Assembly: GCF_900116855.1 (NCBI RefSeq)
Contig: NZ_UETD01000004.1
Span: 116,066-180,065 of the forward strand
Length of the DNA: 64,000 nucleotides
Source: Ruminococcus flavefaciens
GTDB taxonomy: Bacteria > Bacillota > Clostridia > Oscillospirales > Ruminococcaceae
Direction: 5' to 3'
The notes below the pieces were generated by a model that saw nothing but the letters and a program-made list of their open reading frames with translations, was not told the DNA's origin and searched no databases. The translations under genes and the position numbers were made by a program. Shown piece by piece: positions 42,407 through 51,308 of the stretch; the stretch's first letter is position 1, and each line of letters begins with the position of its first letter.

Positions 42407-42991
42407 TCAGTTCAGCTTTCCGGCGTCGCTGAAAGGGAGGATTATCATGTTTACCTTGCCGATGATATTTTCCTCAGCAATGCAGCCCACGGCAGATGAG
42501 CGGCTGTCCACCGAGACTGCGCGGTCATCGCCCATAACGAAGTATCTTCCCGACGGAACGGTGAACGGGAGAGTGATATCGCATTCTCCCTCTGCGGAGA
42601 GAGCTGCATAAGGCTCGCTGAGAGCGCTGCCGTTGACGGTGACTCTGCCGTCTGTGCCGATGTCCACAGTATCTCCCGAAACGCCGATAACGCGCTTTAC
42701 GAGTATTTTTTTGTTGTGGTAAAAGGCGATGATATCGCCCTGTTTTACATGAGCGGAGCGGCGGCACATGATTACCTGATCCTCTTTTAGAGTGGGCTGC
42801 ATACTGTTTCCTGTCACGCGCATGACAGGGAACACAAGCACAGAGAGCAGCACAATTGCTGCTGCGGCTGCTATCAGAGCACCGATGGTGCCCGTGAGAG
42901 TTCGTATGTAGCTGCGCTTGTATCTGAGCCTGTCCATTTCGTTTTTCAGCTGCTCCGCCGTCGGAAGCTCGTAGTTCTTATCGCCTTTCAT
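42407..42991 (-). CDS. Type I signal peptidase of the pilin-less cassette
   Basis: Start set at ATG 42991 (MKGDKNYELP) with CGGAG upstream; a 16-residue extension lacks a ribosome site. The 194-residue enzyme has a cytoplasmic PTAEQLKNEMDRLRYKRSYI segment, one membrane span (about 34-56), Ser63 in GNSMQPTL, Lys99 in ILVKRVIGVSGD and GDDRAVSVDSRS. It is paralogous to the peptidases at 25983 and 44059. The gene lies 16 bp before the sortase gene and 1 bp after the coiled-coil gene. Confidence 0.92.
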   Translation of the reverse strand: MKGDKNYELPTAEQLKNEMDRLRYKRSYIRTLTGTIGALIAAAAAIVLLSVLVFPVMRVTGNSMQPTLKEDQVIMCRRSAHVKQGDIIAFYHNKKILVKRVIGVSGDTVDIGTDGRVTVNGSALSEPYAALSAEGECDITLPFTVPSGRYFVMGDDRAVSVDSRSSAVGCIAEENIIGKVNMIILPFSDAGKLN

Positions 42992-42992
42992 A

Positions 42993-43169
42993 TCAGGACT
43001 CCGTTCCGCCGGCGTCTGAGGTCTCATGGAGAGCCTCACCCACCAGCTTGTCGAGTCTGCTTTTTAGCTGTTCGTTTTCCTGACTGAGCCTGTCGATCTC
43101 CTTACGGGCATAGTAGAGCAGCTCTATCAGCTCTGAGCGCTTCAGTTTCTTTAATTGTCTGTCGGTCAT
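42993..43169 (-). CDS. Small coiled-coil protein paired with signal peptidase (pilin-less cassette)
   Basis: Start set at ATG 43169 (MTDRQLKKLKRSELIELLYY) behind AAGGAG. The 58-residue protein is almost entirely one amphipathic, charged helix (about 3-45). Its first 20 residues closely match the start of the protein at 43666 (MTDKEFRKLKRSDLIAIIYE), and LKKLxxxELLEI of the protein at 25730. It lacks the SGSIAEA block and tail of the other two, so it is a minimal version. Gene order coiled-coil, then signal peptidase, is the same in all three loci. Confidence 0.78.
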   Translation of the reverse strand: MTDRQLKKLKRSELIELLYYARKEIDRLSQENEQLKSRLDKLVGEALHETSDAGGTES

Positions 43170-43267
43170 AATTTTTCTCCTTAATATACAAAATGTAATA
43201 TTTGTCATTATATAAATAATTTATAGCATTGCTGCCGAATCGGGGGATTTTGTCATTTCCTTATTAT

Positions 43268-43296
43268 ATTATACTTCATTATGAACGCTGAGTCAA
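43268..43296 (-). promoter_or_regulatory. Promoter of the pilin-less cassette
   Basis: On the minus strand TTGACT (43296-43291), 17-bp spacer, TATAAT (43273-43268). The leader to the ATG at 43169 is about 95 bases. Confidence 0.82.
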
Positions 43297-43665
43297 TTAA
43301 AAACACGGATTTTATATTGGTGAAATATATATGTTTTTTGAATAAAGTAATGGTTAACGCATTTGTGCATAATACACATTTAAAAATGAGCGGATTGTTG
43401 AAACTGGCATAAAACAGGTGTTTATATTATGTTTTGTAGTATTTATATTTAAAATAACATATTGTACAAAGTGGAACTTTGTGGAACTTTTTTCTTATTG
43501 TTGCCGATATTTACAGCAAATGGGCGGTAGCTTTGTTTAAAGCGACGAAGTGATGAAGAAAATGTTAAAAGTTGACAAATTTGATTGACAGCGCACTCAA
43601 CAGATGGTATAATTAGATTGTAAAAAAGATATAACGCTATTTGGAAAATAATATGGAGCATTAAT
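43297..43665 (+). promoter_or_regulatory. AT-rich divergent control region with promoter of pilus locus 2
   Basis: This region between divergent operons contains no gene. A promoter is visible at 43585-43613 (TTGACA, 17-bp spacer, TATAAT), 53 bp before the coiled-coil gene. Other features are the palindrome GTGCATAATACAC (43365-43377), similar to GTGTATAATGCAC before pilus locus 1, and a tandem GTGGAACTTT repeat near 43471-43489. A shared regulator of both pilus loci could bind the palindrome; this is inferred. Confidence 0.65.
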
Positions 43666-44010
43666 ATGACGGACAAAGAATTCAGAAAGCTTAAACGCAG
43701 CGATCTTATCGCGATCATATATGAATATCAGAAGAAACAGGAAGAACTCGTAAAAGAGATCGGTGAGCTTCGGGCACAGCTCGAGTCAAAAAATCTTAAA
43801 ATAAGTAAAGCGGGTTCGATCGCAGAGGCTGTAGTCGGACTCGATCTTCTTTTTGAGACCGCACAGAAAACTGCCGATGATTACATCGAGCAGGTCAGGC
43901 TTGCAAATGAGGAGGCGGAACAGAAGGCTGCCGAGATCATAAAGCAGGCTGAAAAAGAGGCTGCGGAGATAGTCTCAAAGGCAAGGAACAAGGCAGATAA
44001 CAAGAAATAG
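43666..44010 (+). CDS. Small coiled-coil protein paired with signal peptidase (pilus locus 2)
   Basis: A 114-residue cytoplasmic protein: helix MTDKEFRKLKRSDLIAIIYE continuing to about residue 48, then KAGSIAEAVVGLDLLFETAQ (shared SGS/AGSIAEA block with the protein at 25730), then an uninterrupted Ala/Glu/Lys helix (about 80-114) ending in ARNKADNKK. It has no signal peptide, membrane segment or catalytic motif. Start behind ATGGAGC. Related proteins precede each of the three signal peptidases of the window, which points to a partnership. DivIVA-like or scaffold roles are possible; none is shown. Confidence 0.82.
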   Translation: MTDKEFRKLKRSDLIAIIYEYQKKQEELVKEIGELRAQLESKNLKISKAGSIAEAVVGLDLLFETAQKTADDYIEQVRLANEEAEQKAAEIIKQAEKEAAEIVSKARNKADNKK

Positions 44011-44058
44011 TGAAAAGCGAACGCTTTCACTTTACGATATACGGAAAGAAGCACTTAA

Positions 44059-44631
44059 ATGGCAGCTGATAAAAAGAAGCCGGTCACAATGCCCTCAAAG
44101 GAGCAGATCGAGACCGAGCTTGGAAAGATAAAATACAAGAAAAAATTCCTTGGCACTCTGCTCAGCACCGTTTCCATACTTATAGTAGTAGCGGCGCTGG
44201 CAGTGCTGGCTTCAACATTATTCTTCCCCGTTGTTCAGGTGTCGGGCACCAGTATGGAGCCCGCACTGAAGAACGGAGACATACTTGTGCTTGTTAAGTC
44301 TGATGACGTTGAACAGGGAGACCTCTGCTGTGTATCATGGCAGAACAAGACTCTCCTCAAGCGCGTTATCGGCTTACCCGGGGACGTGATAGATATGGAC
44401 GATCAGGGAAATGTCAGCGTTAACAACAAACCGCTGGATGAGCCCTATGTGACCGAGAAAAGTCTCGGCGTATGCGAGATCGAGTTTCCGTATCTGGTCC
44501 CTGATAATAAGATCTTTCTCTTAGGCGACAGGCGTGAGACTTCTGTGGACAGCAGAAGCGCGGCTATCGGCTGTGTGGGCAAGGATCAGATCATCGGTAA
44601 GGTCTTTTTCAAGGTCTGGCCGATAAAATGA
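44059..44631 (+). CDS. Type I signal peptidase (pilus locus 2)
   Basis: A 190-residue SPase I with a cytoplasmic MPSKEQIETELGKIKYKKKF segment, one membrane span (about 33-55), Ser65 in GTSMEPAL, Lys101 in LLKRVIGLPGD and GDRRETSVDSRS. The cytoplasmic P-x-x-E/Q-Q-I-x-x-E motif is shared with the paralogues at 25983 and 42407 and is longer than the short N-termini usual for single-span Gram-positive SPases. It is followed 25 bp later by the tip adhesin gene, its likely main substrate. Confidence 0.93.
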   Translation: MAADKKKPVTMPSKEQIETELGKIKYKKKFLGTLLSTVSILIVVAALAVLASTLFFPVVQVSGTSMEPALKNGDILVLVKSDDVEQGDLCCVSWQNKTLLKRVIGLPGDVIDMDDQGNVSVNNKPLDEPYVTEKSLGVCEIEFPYLVPDNKIFLLGDRRETSVDSRSAAIGCVGKDQIIGKVFFKVWPIK

Positions 44632-44656
44632 CTCAGAAAGGGGGACGGGATATAGG

Positions 44657-47600
44657 ATGAAAAACTATAATGACGGTTTTTATGAGCTTATTCATAAGAA
44701 CAGTCTCAAGCGACGGCGCATGATCTCGCTATTGCTTGTTCTCTCGATGCTTGTATCATCCGGCGTCCTCTGGGGGCTGCGTGATACGGGCATTACCATG
44801 GTGAACGAAGAACAATGCGGTGTACCCGAGCACACTCATACAGATGAGTGCTACGCGGATGTTCTCATATGCGGACTGGAGGAAAATGAGGAGCATACTC
44901 ATACGGAGGAATGCTACGAAAGACAGCTTGTCTGCGGCTATGAGGAACATATCCACGACCTCGGCTGCTATACCGATGAGGATACGTTCACCGAAGACGA
45001 GATCATGGCATCAGATATGAGTTCTGATGATGAGGTGGTCTATGATCTGGATGAGGAAACTGAGGAGGAGCTCTTGGTGAGCGATATCCCTCAGCTGCAG
45101 CTTTCCAACGAAATGATCGCTCTGGCAGGTGATAAACCGGATGTTATCAATACTATCGATAACATTGCGGAAGGCATCAAGTTCACTCTGTTTGATTACG
45201 GCGGCTCTGACGCTTCTGCTGAATACAGAGAACTTGAAGGACAGGGCAATAATTACGAATATGATGGAGAGTGGAAGCCGGATGGTAACGGCGGCTATTA
45301 TCAGGTTATTGGTGCTCCGCCATATAAACACAGCAGTTACCTGAAAAGCGGCATCAACACCGGCAGAAACGCAAAGGATGATATCCTGTTTTTTGCATAT
45401 GGTACGCCTGTACCAAAGGGACTTGACGGCGCGGTCGTAGAAGGCGGCGATAGAGTCTACAATTATATTGGCGAAGACGGAAAACAGTACTATCACCCTG
45501 ATAAAAACAGCTACGCAGGAGATTATAACTCTAATCCTCAGTATTCGGGAAACAGAGCTGTTCAGGGCATAGTGCAGTCTGATCTCGGAGCAGACGGCTA
45601 TCCTCATGTAGTAGGTTCGGATAACAGTCTCAAGTACCTCTTTTCTCCGGATACAACTGTAGACGGTGTGGATATGAGCGAATACAAGAAGGTATATAAC
45701 GGAGTAAAAGATCAGGGCGTAAACCATCTGCTCAGGAAAGAGACAAGCGTAAACGGCGTAGATCATCTTATTTTTAACAGTAATGATAATTACGCTTACT
45801 TCAATAAGGAAACCAATAATTTTGAAGTGTACAAAACCACTTTTGATATCGTCAATGACGCTCACCATAAAGCTAACGAGACAAACTATAATAAGTTTGA
45901 CGATAATGGAAATCCGATAGTTTATGGCAACGAGGACGTTAATGCAGGTTTCAAAATAGGATTTTTCCCGTTTGACGAATATGATGAGAGCAGAAAAGAC
46001 CCTAACTATGACGGTAACGGTTATAATCATCATTTCGGAATGACTATGGAAGCTTCCTTCGTCAACAACAAGTTTGACAGAGTCAATGTTAAGGAGCCGA
46101 TAACTTTCAAGTACAGCGGCGACGATGATATGTGGGTCTATGTTGACAAAAAACTTGCACTTGATCTGGGTGGTATCCACGAGCCTGCAGGCGGTATGAT
46201 AGACTTTTCAAACGGCCTTGTATGGACACAGGATAACGGTGCCACTGGCGATGGAGTATCCTTGGATGAAGTAAGGGACAGGCTTACTGATCCTGATGAG
46301 GAAAATTCACTTTATAGTTATGTTCTCCAGCATTCACCCGAGCTCATAAATGGATATAAAGTCTATGATGAGTATGGAAATCAGGTAGGCGAGAAAACTG
46401 CTGCTGATGCTTGGAATGAGCTTCCAAAGCCCATCAGCCTAAATACTTCTCAGCAGAGCAATGATAAATGGATAGTAAAGCCCATCACGGATTATATACC
46501 AAACTGGTATAATAATGCCAACGGCACACACGAAATAAAAATGTTCTATCTTGAGCGAGGCGGCTGTTATTCAAACCTTGCAATGGAGATGAACCTTCCT
46601 ACACTGAAGCCTCTGTCGGTAACCAAGGATGTCAAATATGGTGAACACCTTGACAAGACATACGATAATACCGATTACTGGTTCCAGGTATATGAATGGG
46701 ATAAGGCAAATGAAACGTGGGTAATACCACAGAGCGAACATCCCGATTCTCCTTTTTATCTGGAAGACAACCGCTTTAAGATAAAGGCAGGAGAAAGAAA
46801 GAAGTTCGATGATCTCGGACAGGACAGAAAGTTCAAGGTCGTTGAAATAGGTTACGGTAATAATCCTCAGAACAACGGACCTGAAGTTGAGATGAGCTCC
46901 GAGGTATTCAATAAGGTAACTGTTAAAGATCAGAACGGTAAGGAAACAGAGCTTTCCATCATCAACGGTGCAGCCGAAACAGAAGGAGCTGTACTGAATG
47001 ATATGAACAGCTATAACTTCGAGAATACCATCAGGGAAGAATTTACCGATATAAAGGTCAAAAAGGAATGGAGCCCCGAGCTTGGCGAAAACAGTACGCT
47101 GAAGAATTTTGTGGTAAAGTTCAAGGTCATGCGTACAGACTCCGTAACAGGACAGACCAAGCAGGTAGCGCTCAAGAAAGACGGCGTTAAGAAAAGGACC
47201 TTCGCTATCACAAGCGGAGAATGGTCGAAAGGCTATGATATAACACATCTTCTTTCGCGTTACGGTGACCACATTTACACATACGCTGTTGAAGAGCTCA
47301 ATGTTCCGAAGGGATACAAGGCGGCATACGGAACCGACGCTTCCGGCGCAATGGTAATAACGAATACCGACGCCAGACAGATGGAGATAAATGTTGAGAA
47401 GAAATGGGAAAACATTTCTTATGATGATAAGGAGGTAAAGCTTCGTCTGACGCGTAAAAGAGTCGGTTATAAGGACAGCACTCCTACATGGGTAAAGGTA
47501 AATATCGTTGATGAAGCAGGTAATCTCATAAAGAGCTACTCTACCGAACAGTATGACGGAGTGGATATTAAGAATTACAAGGGCGTATATGCAGGAGGAG

Positions 47601-49390
47601 CTGCGGAGATAAGGTGCGAGCTTCCCGAGGGAGTTGAGGTCATTGACCCCGATAATCCTGTGAAGAGCCCGAGCACTCTCAGCGCAAAGTACGACGACGG
47701 ATTTGTTGTTCTTGATAATCTTGCACTTACGAATCCTGATAATCCTTCCGTGCCGAATGAAGTGACTATAAAGGTAACTTCAAACACAGCGAAGGATGCA
47801 AAGATGATACTGCATCATTCGTTCACACATGGCGAAAACGGCTGGCTGCCCAACGGCAGTACAGTATCGTATACCTCTGATGCGGGAGCGTATGCTAAGA
47901 AGGATTGCCTTGCGATAACAGGCAGAACGAAATCATGGGGCGGCGCAAGACTTAATCTTGATCCGGCGCTGTTCAAGGTAAACAAGACATATACCTTCAG
48001 TGTGTATGTCAAGAGCCCGGAAGCAACGCGCTTTAAGATGACGTTCAATAACGGACTTGGTCATTTTGAGCCAATTACAGACCCGTTTGTTGACGCCCCG
48101 CGCAATGGATGGGTACAGCTTACAGGAACCATAAAGCTTCCTGCTGAAATCGACCCGTATGGTATGTACCTGCTTGTAGAGACTGTTCCTAAGGGGAATG
48201 ATTATGATAATTATCCTTGTGAAGCGGATACCTTCTACATGGATGAATTCATAGCCATCGAAGGCAGGGACGGCATCAGAGTAAACAGTCCCGACAAGAC
48301 TGACGAACCTGACGGTACAGTTGAGATAATTCCCGACAGAACGGTTTACAGCATTGCGTTCAACGATACTGTTGGTGACTGGGAGGCTCGCGGCACTGCA
48401 CAATTGTCTAACGATCATGATAATGATAATCATTTTGATTATATGATAGTTAGCGGAAGAAACGACACTTGGCATGGTGCTCAGCTTAATAATTCGATAA
48501 TGAAGTTAGTGAAGGGACATAAATATAAGTTTGACGCTTATGTTCAGGGTCACGGAGACAGCAGTCTCAGTAAAGTAACCTTATCTATTGATACTATAAA
48601 AGGCCATGAGAACGATGAGAGTATAGCCAAAAGCCGATATCAGAATATTGGTTCAGCGGCTGTAAAGGAAGGCAACAATGCTTACAAGGATAATGCTCTC
48701 AGCGGCGAGTTTGAAATACCCGCTTATGCTGATACCGAGAATATGTACATCTATTTTGAGGGCGACAGTAACGGTCCGTTCAGAGTCCATAATATCACCA
48801 TCACAGATGTCACCGAGCCGTATACACCGCCTGCAATGGATGGCTATCATGTAGCAAACGGCAGGTATTATTCCGATAACAGCTTGTATATAACAGGTCT
48901 GGAAGAGGATTCGGTAACAAATCCTATGACGCTTCTTGGCACATACGAGAATGATCCTTACTTCGATGTAAAGGAGATAATCCTTGATAAGAATTCGGGC
49001 TGGAAATACTACTGGAATAATACGACTGATGATTCTAACCATCGTATAGAGGAGGATGCACAGAATTACCTTTACAAGTACTACATCGAAGAGGTGTCTA
49101 TCCATGATAAGACGAATAATCAGTGGATAAATGTTACCAATGACGCACAGCTTCTGACAGGTGAATCCAATGATACGGATAAAAGCTATCTCGTTTCATA
49201 CAGCGGCAATGGCGCAGCAACAAACGATAGTGATGATCCGATACTTGTCAAGAACAAATACATCTGGTACAAGCTTCCTGCAACAGGAGGCAGAGGAACC
49301 GCAGGCATTTATGTGCTCGGCGGATTCCTGACAGCAATGGGAATATTTAGCGGATGCGCCGCAGGCAGGCGCAGAAGGAGGCGTGATTGA
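44657..49390 (+). CDS. Pilus tip adhesin 2: Cys/His repeats, fibro-slime domain, tandem CBM-like modules in Cna-B, LPATG anchor
   Basis: A 1577-residue surface protein. Signal/membrane segment about 22-41; three Cys/His repeats (about 55-110: CGVPEHTHTDECY, EEHTHTEECY, EEHIHDLGCY). The fibro-slime/PA14-like domain is at about 420-600 (YSGDDDMWVYVDKKLALDLG). Cna-B domains (about 800-920) begin IKVKKEWSPELGENSTLKNF. A further Cna-B (EKKWENISYDDKEVKLRL, about 915) is interrupted by two beta-sandwich modules, HGENGW... (about 1052-1205) and VGDWEARG... (about 1229-1386), and resumes at LLGTYENDPYFDVKEIIL. LPATGG (about 1540), hydrophobic span and Arg tail end the chain. It is the counterpart of the protein at 26589. 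Confidence 0.88.
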   Translation: MKNYNDGFYELIHKNSLKRRRMISLLLVLSMLVSSGVLWGLRDTGITMVNEEQCGVPEHTHTDECYADVLICGLEENEEHTHTEECYERQLVCGYEEHIHDLGCYTDEDTFTEDEIMASDMSSDDEVVYDLDEETEEELLVSDIPQLQLSNEMIALAGDKPDVINTIDNIAEGIKFTLFDYGGSDASAEYRELEGQGNNYEYDGEWKPDGNGGYYQVIGAPPYKHSSYLKSGINTGRNAKDDILFFAYGTPVPKGLDGAVVEGGDRVYNYIGEDGKQYYHPDKNSYAGDYNSNPQYSGNRAVQGIVQSDLGADGYPHVVGSDNSLKYLFSPDTTVDGVDMSEYKKVYNGVKDQGVNHLLRKETSVNGVDHLIFNSNDNYAYFNKETNNFEVYKTTFDIVNDAHHKANETNYNKFDDNGNPIVYGNEDVNAGFKIGFFPFDEYDESRKDPNYDGNGYNHHFGMTMEASFVNNKFDRVNVKEPITFKYSGDDDMWVYVDKKLALDLGGIHEPAGGMIDFSNGLVWTQDNGATGDGVSLDEVRDRLTDPDEENSLYSYVLQHSPELINGYKVYDEYGNQVGEKTAADAWNELPKPISLNTSQQSNDKWIVKPITDYIPNWYNNANGTHEIKMFYLERGGCYSNLAMEMNLPTLKPLSVTKDVKYGEHLDKTYDNTDYWFQVYEWDKANETWVIPQSEHPDSPFYLEDNRFKIKAGERKKFDDLGQDRKFKVVEIGYGNNPQNNGPEVEMSSEVFNKVTVKDQNGKETELSIINGAAETEGAVLNDMNSYNFENTIREEFTDIKVKKEWSPELGENSTLKNFVVKFKVMRTDSVTGQTKQVALKKDGVKKRTFAITSGEWSKGYDITHLLSRYGDHIYTYAVEELNVPKGYKAAYGTDASGAMVITNTDARQMEINVEKKWENISYDDKEVKLRLTRKRVGYKDSTPTWVKVNIVDEAGNLIKSYSTEQYDGVDIKNYKGVYAGGAAEIRCELPEGVEVIDPDNPVKSPSTLSAKYDDGFVVLDNLALTNPDNPSVPNEVTIKVTSNTAKDAKMILHHSFTHGENGWLPNGSTVSYTSDAGAYAKKDCLAITGRTKSWGGARLNLDPALFKVNKTYTFSVYVKSPEATRFKMTFNNGLGHFEPITDPFVDAPRNGWVQLTGTIKLPAEIDPYGMYLLVETVPKGNDYDNYPCEADTFYMDEFIAIEGRDGIRVNSPDKTDEPDGTVEIIPDRTVYSIAFNDTVGDWEARGTAQLSNDHDNDNHFDYMIVSGRNDTWHGAQLNNSIMKLVKGHKYKFDAYVQGHGDSSLSKVTLSIDTIKGHENDESIAKSRYQNIGSAAVKEGNNAYKDNALSGEFEIPAYADTENMYIYFEGDSNGPFRVHNITITDVTEPYTPPAMDGYHVANGRYYSDNSLYITGLEEDSVTNPMTLLGTYENDPYFDVKEIILDKNSGWKYYWNNTTDDSNHRIEEDAQNYLYKYYIEEVSIHDKTNNQWINVTNDAQLLTGESNDTDKSYLVSYSGNGAATNDSDDPILVKNKYIWYKLPATGGRGTAGIYVLGGFLTAMGIFSGCAAGRRRRRRD

Positions 49391-49455
49391 AATGGCTTCC
49401 TGAAAGTGTAAAACGCATCCGTCAAATAAAACAATATTAAAATGGAGGAAATCAT

Positions 49456-51213
49456 ATGAAAAATAATAAACGCGCATTAGCGATGATGACAGCAGCCTTT
49501 ATGGCTATCACACCCTTAGCAGCAACAGGCATGACAGCCTTTGCAACATCCATAACTATAAACAAGGTAGCAGGTGATAAAGCTACACACAATTACAAGG
49601 CTTTCCCGCTGATAACAGGTACACTTGCATCAGATGGAACTACCCTTACAGCTATGGAGTGGAATACCGCTATTAATCGTGAAAAGCTTGCAACCGCATT
49701 AAAGACATTTGATTCTAAAACTTTTAAGAATTTCACAGCCGACACAACACCTGCTGATTTCGCTGATATGATCAAGGGCTACACAAATAACGACGGTCTC
49801 GCAAAGGTGTTCAATGATGATGAAATTCTTTCTAAGGGTGCAGGAACAGAGCTTTCAGATGAAGGAGACACCTTCAAATTTGAAGTTGAAAATCAGGATG
49901 GCTGGTATCTTGTAATAGATGACAGCACAGCAGGCAATATCAAGAGTGCCAATATCCTCAGGGTAATAGGAGATTCCGAGCCTATAACACCTAAGTTCTC
50001 GCTTCCTACTCTGGAGAAGAAGATCACAGCTGCTGACGGTACTAATCCCGTAGATGCAAATACAGCAGCTATCGGCGATGATGTATACTACAAGCTCAGT
50101 TCAAACGTACCTAAGCTCACAGGATACGATCATTATTACTTCATAGTTACCGATACTCTTTCACCCGGTTTAACATTCAATCCCGATTCTATGCAGGTCA
50201 AGATCGGCGATGATCTTGTTATTACTAAGGATGATGAAACGATCAAACCTTCAGAGAATCAGAAGTACTATATCGTTAAAGAAGCGGTCGAGAACGGTAC
50301 TCAGATAAAGGTAGTATTTGAAAACTTCCTCGAAACAGTCAAGGCTAATAACATAGCTGAGAATACACCTGTAACGATTACATATAGCGCAACTCTCAAT
50401 GAGAATGCAGAGATCGATCGTACAAAGGGCAATCCCAATACAGCTAACCTGACATACTCCAACAATCCTAATTACAAGGGCGACGGTACTCCTTCGGAAA
50501 CTCCCGATGAGCCTACGCCTCCGGAGGAGGGTAAGCCCAGCGATGTAGTTGGTAAGACACCTGATGATAAGGTAAACACCTTTACAACAGCTATCAAGAT
50601 CAAGAAGGTCGACGAGAATACTCAGCCCCTGACAGGTGCATCATTCAAACTCACAGGTACAAACCTCAAGAACGTAAAGGTAGCTTCAGGTTCTTCATTC
50701 GTTGCTGATACAGCAGGCGATTACTACAAGTTAAAGGATGGCTCATACACAAAGACAGCTCCCACTGAAGCAACATCTGCAAAGTATGACGGTACGACCA
50801 AGTATAAGAAGGTAGATACCGCAGGTGATTTTGTAGAGGCAACAGAGGGCACATCAGTAGAGGCAACAGTTGATGCACAGGGTTACATCACATTCTACGG
50901 TCTCAAGCCCGGAAATTACTCACTCGAAGAGACAGTAGTTCCCGACACATACAATAAGGCTCCCGATGAGACATTCGAAATCGCAGCAACAGCACTGACA
51001 GAAGATGCAGCTACATGGTCCATCAGCAACAACAAGTTCACTTTTAATAACACTGAAAAGGTATACGAGATCACCATCAAGAACAAGAAGGGCAACACAC
51101 TTCCTTCAACAGGTGGTATCGGTACTAAGCTGTTCTACATCTTCGGCGGACTTCTCGTTGCAGGTTCAGGCGTTCTTCTGATCACAAAGAAGAGAATGGC
51201 TAAGGACAACTAA
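49456..51213 (+). CDS. Major (backbone) pilin, LPSTG anchor (pilus locus 2)
   Basis: A 585-residue precursor with a signal peptide (about 1-30, ends TAFA), an N-terminal domain (about 32-175), a D2 isopeptide domain starting FSLPTLEKKITAADGTNPVD (about 180-370), a linker rich in Pro and Glu, and a SpaA/Cna-B domain beginning IKIKKVDENTQPLTGASFKL (about 380-550). It ends with LPSTGG, a membrane span and KKRMAKDN. Layout equals the pilin at 30953. Start behind ATGGAGGAAA. It should be polymerised by the sortase at 51309. Confidence 0.92.
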   Translation: MKNNKRALAMMTAAFMAITPLAATGMTAFATSITINKVAGDKATHNYKAFPLITGTLASDGTTLTAMEWNTAINREKLATALKTFDSKTFKNFTADTTPADFADMIKGYTNNDGLAKVFNDDEILSKGAGTELSDEGDTFKFEVENQDGWYLVIDDSTAGNIKSANILRVIGDSEPITPKFSLPTLEKKITAADGTNPVDANTAAIGDDVYYKLSSNVPKLTGYDHYYFIVTDTLSPGLTFNPDSMQVKIGDDLVITKDDETIKPSENQKYYIVKEAVENGTQIKVVFENFLETVKANNIAENTPVTITYSATLNENAEIDRTKGNPNTANLTYSNNPNYKGDGTPSETPDEPTPPEEGKPSDVVGKTPDDKVNTFTTAIKIKKVDENTQPLTGASFKLTGTNLKNVKVASGSSFVADTAGDYYKLKDGSYTKTAPTEATSAKYDGTTKYKKVDTAGDFVEATEGTSVEATVDAQGYITFYGLKPGNYSLEETVVPDTYNKAPDETFEIAATALTEDAATWSISNNKFTFNNTEKVYEITIKNKKGNTLPSTGGIGTKLFYIFGGLLVAGSGVLLITKKRMAKDN

Positions 51214-51250
51214 GCGAAACACGATCTGAAAAAATATACTGAATAACCGA

Positions 51251-51279
51251 ATGCAGCGGAGGTTTTCCCTCCGCTGCAT
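51251..51279 (+). terminator. 12-bp perfect hairpin between pilin and sortase genes
   Basis: ATGCAGCGGAGG (51251-51262) pairs with CCTCCGCTGCAT (51268-51279) around TTTTC. No T-run follows, so it probably protects the pilin mRNA 3' end or partly terminates, giving more pilin than sortase. Confidence 0.75.
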
Positions 51280-51308
51280 GACCATAAATATTTCTCAAGG
51301 AGCTTTTG

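Noticed and set aside
45011..46180. 389-residue open frame on the minus strand
   Set aside because: It lies wholly within the tip adhesin 2 gene, has no ribosome site and encodes an improbable protein rich in Ile/Val. It is the complement of codon-biased coding DNA.
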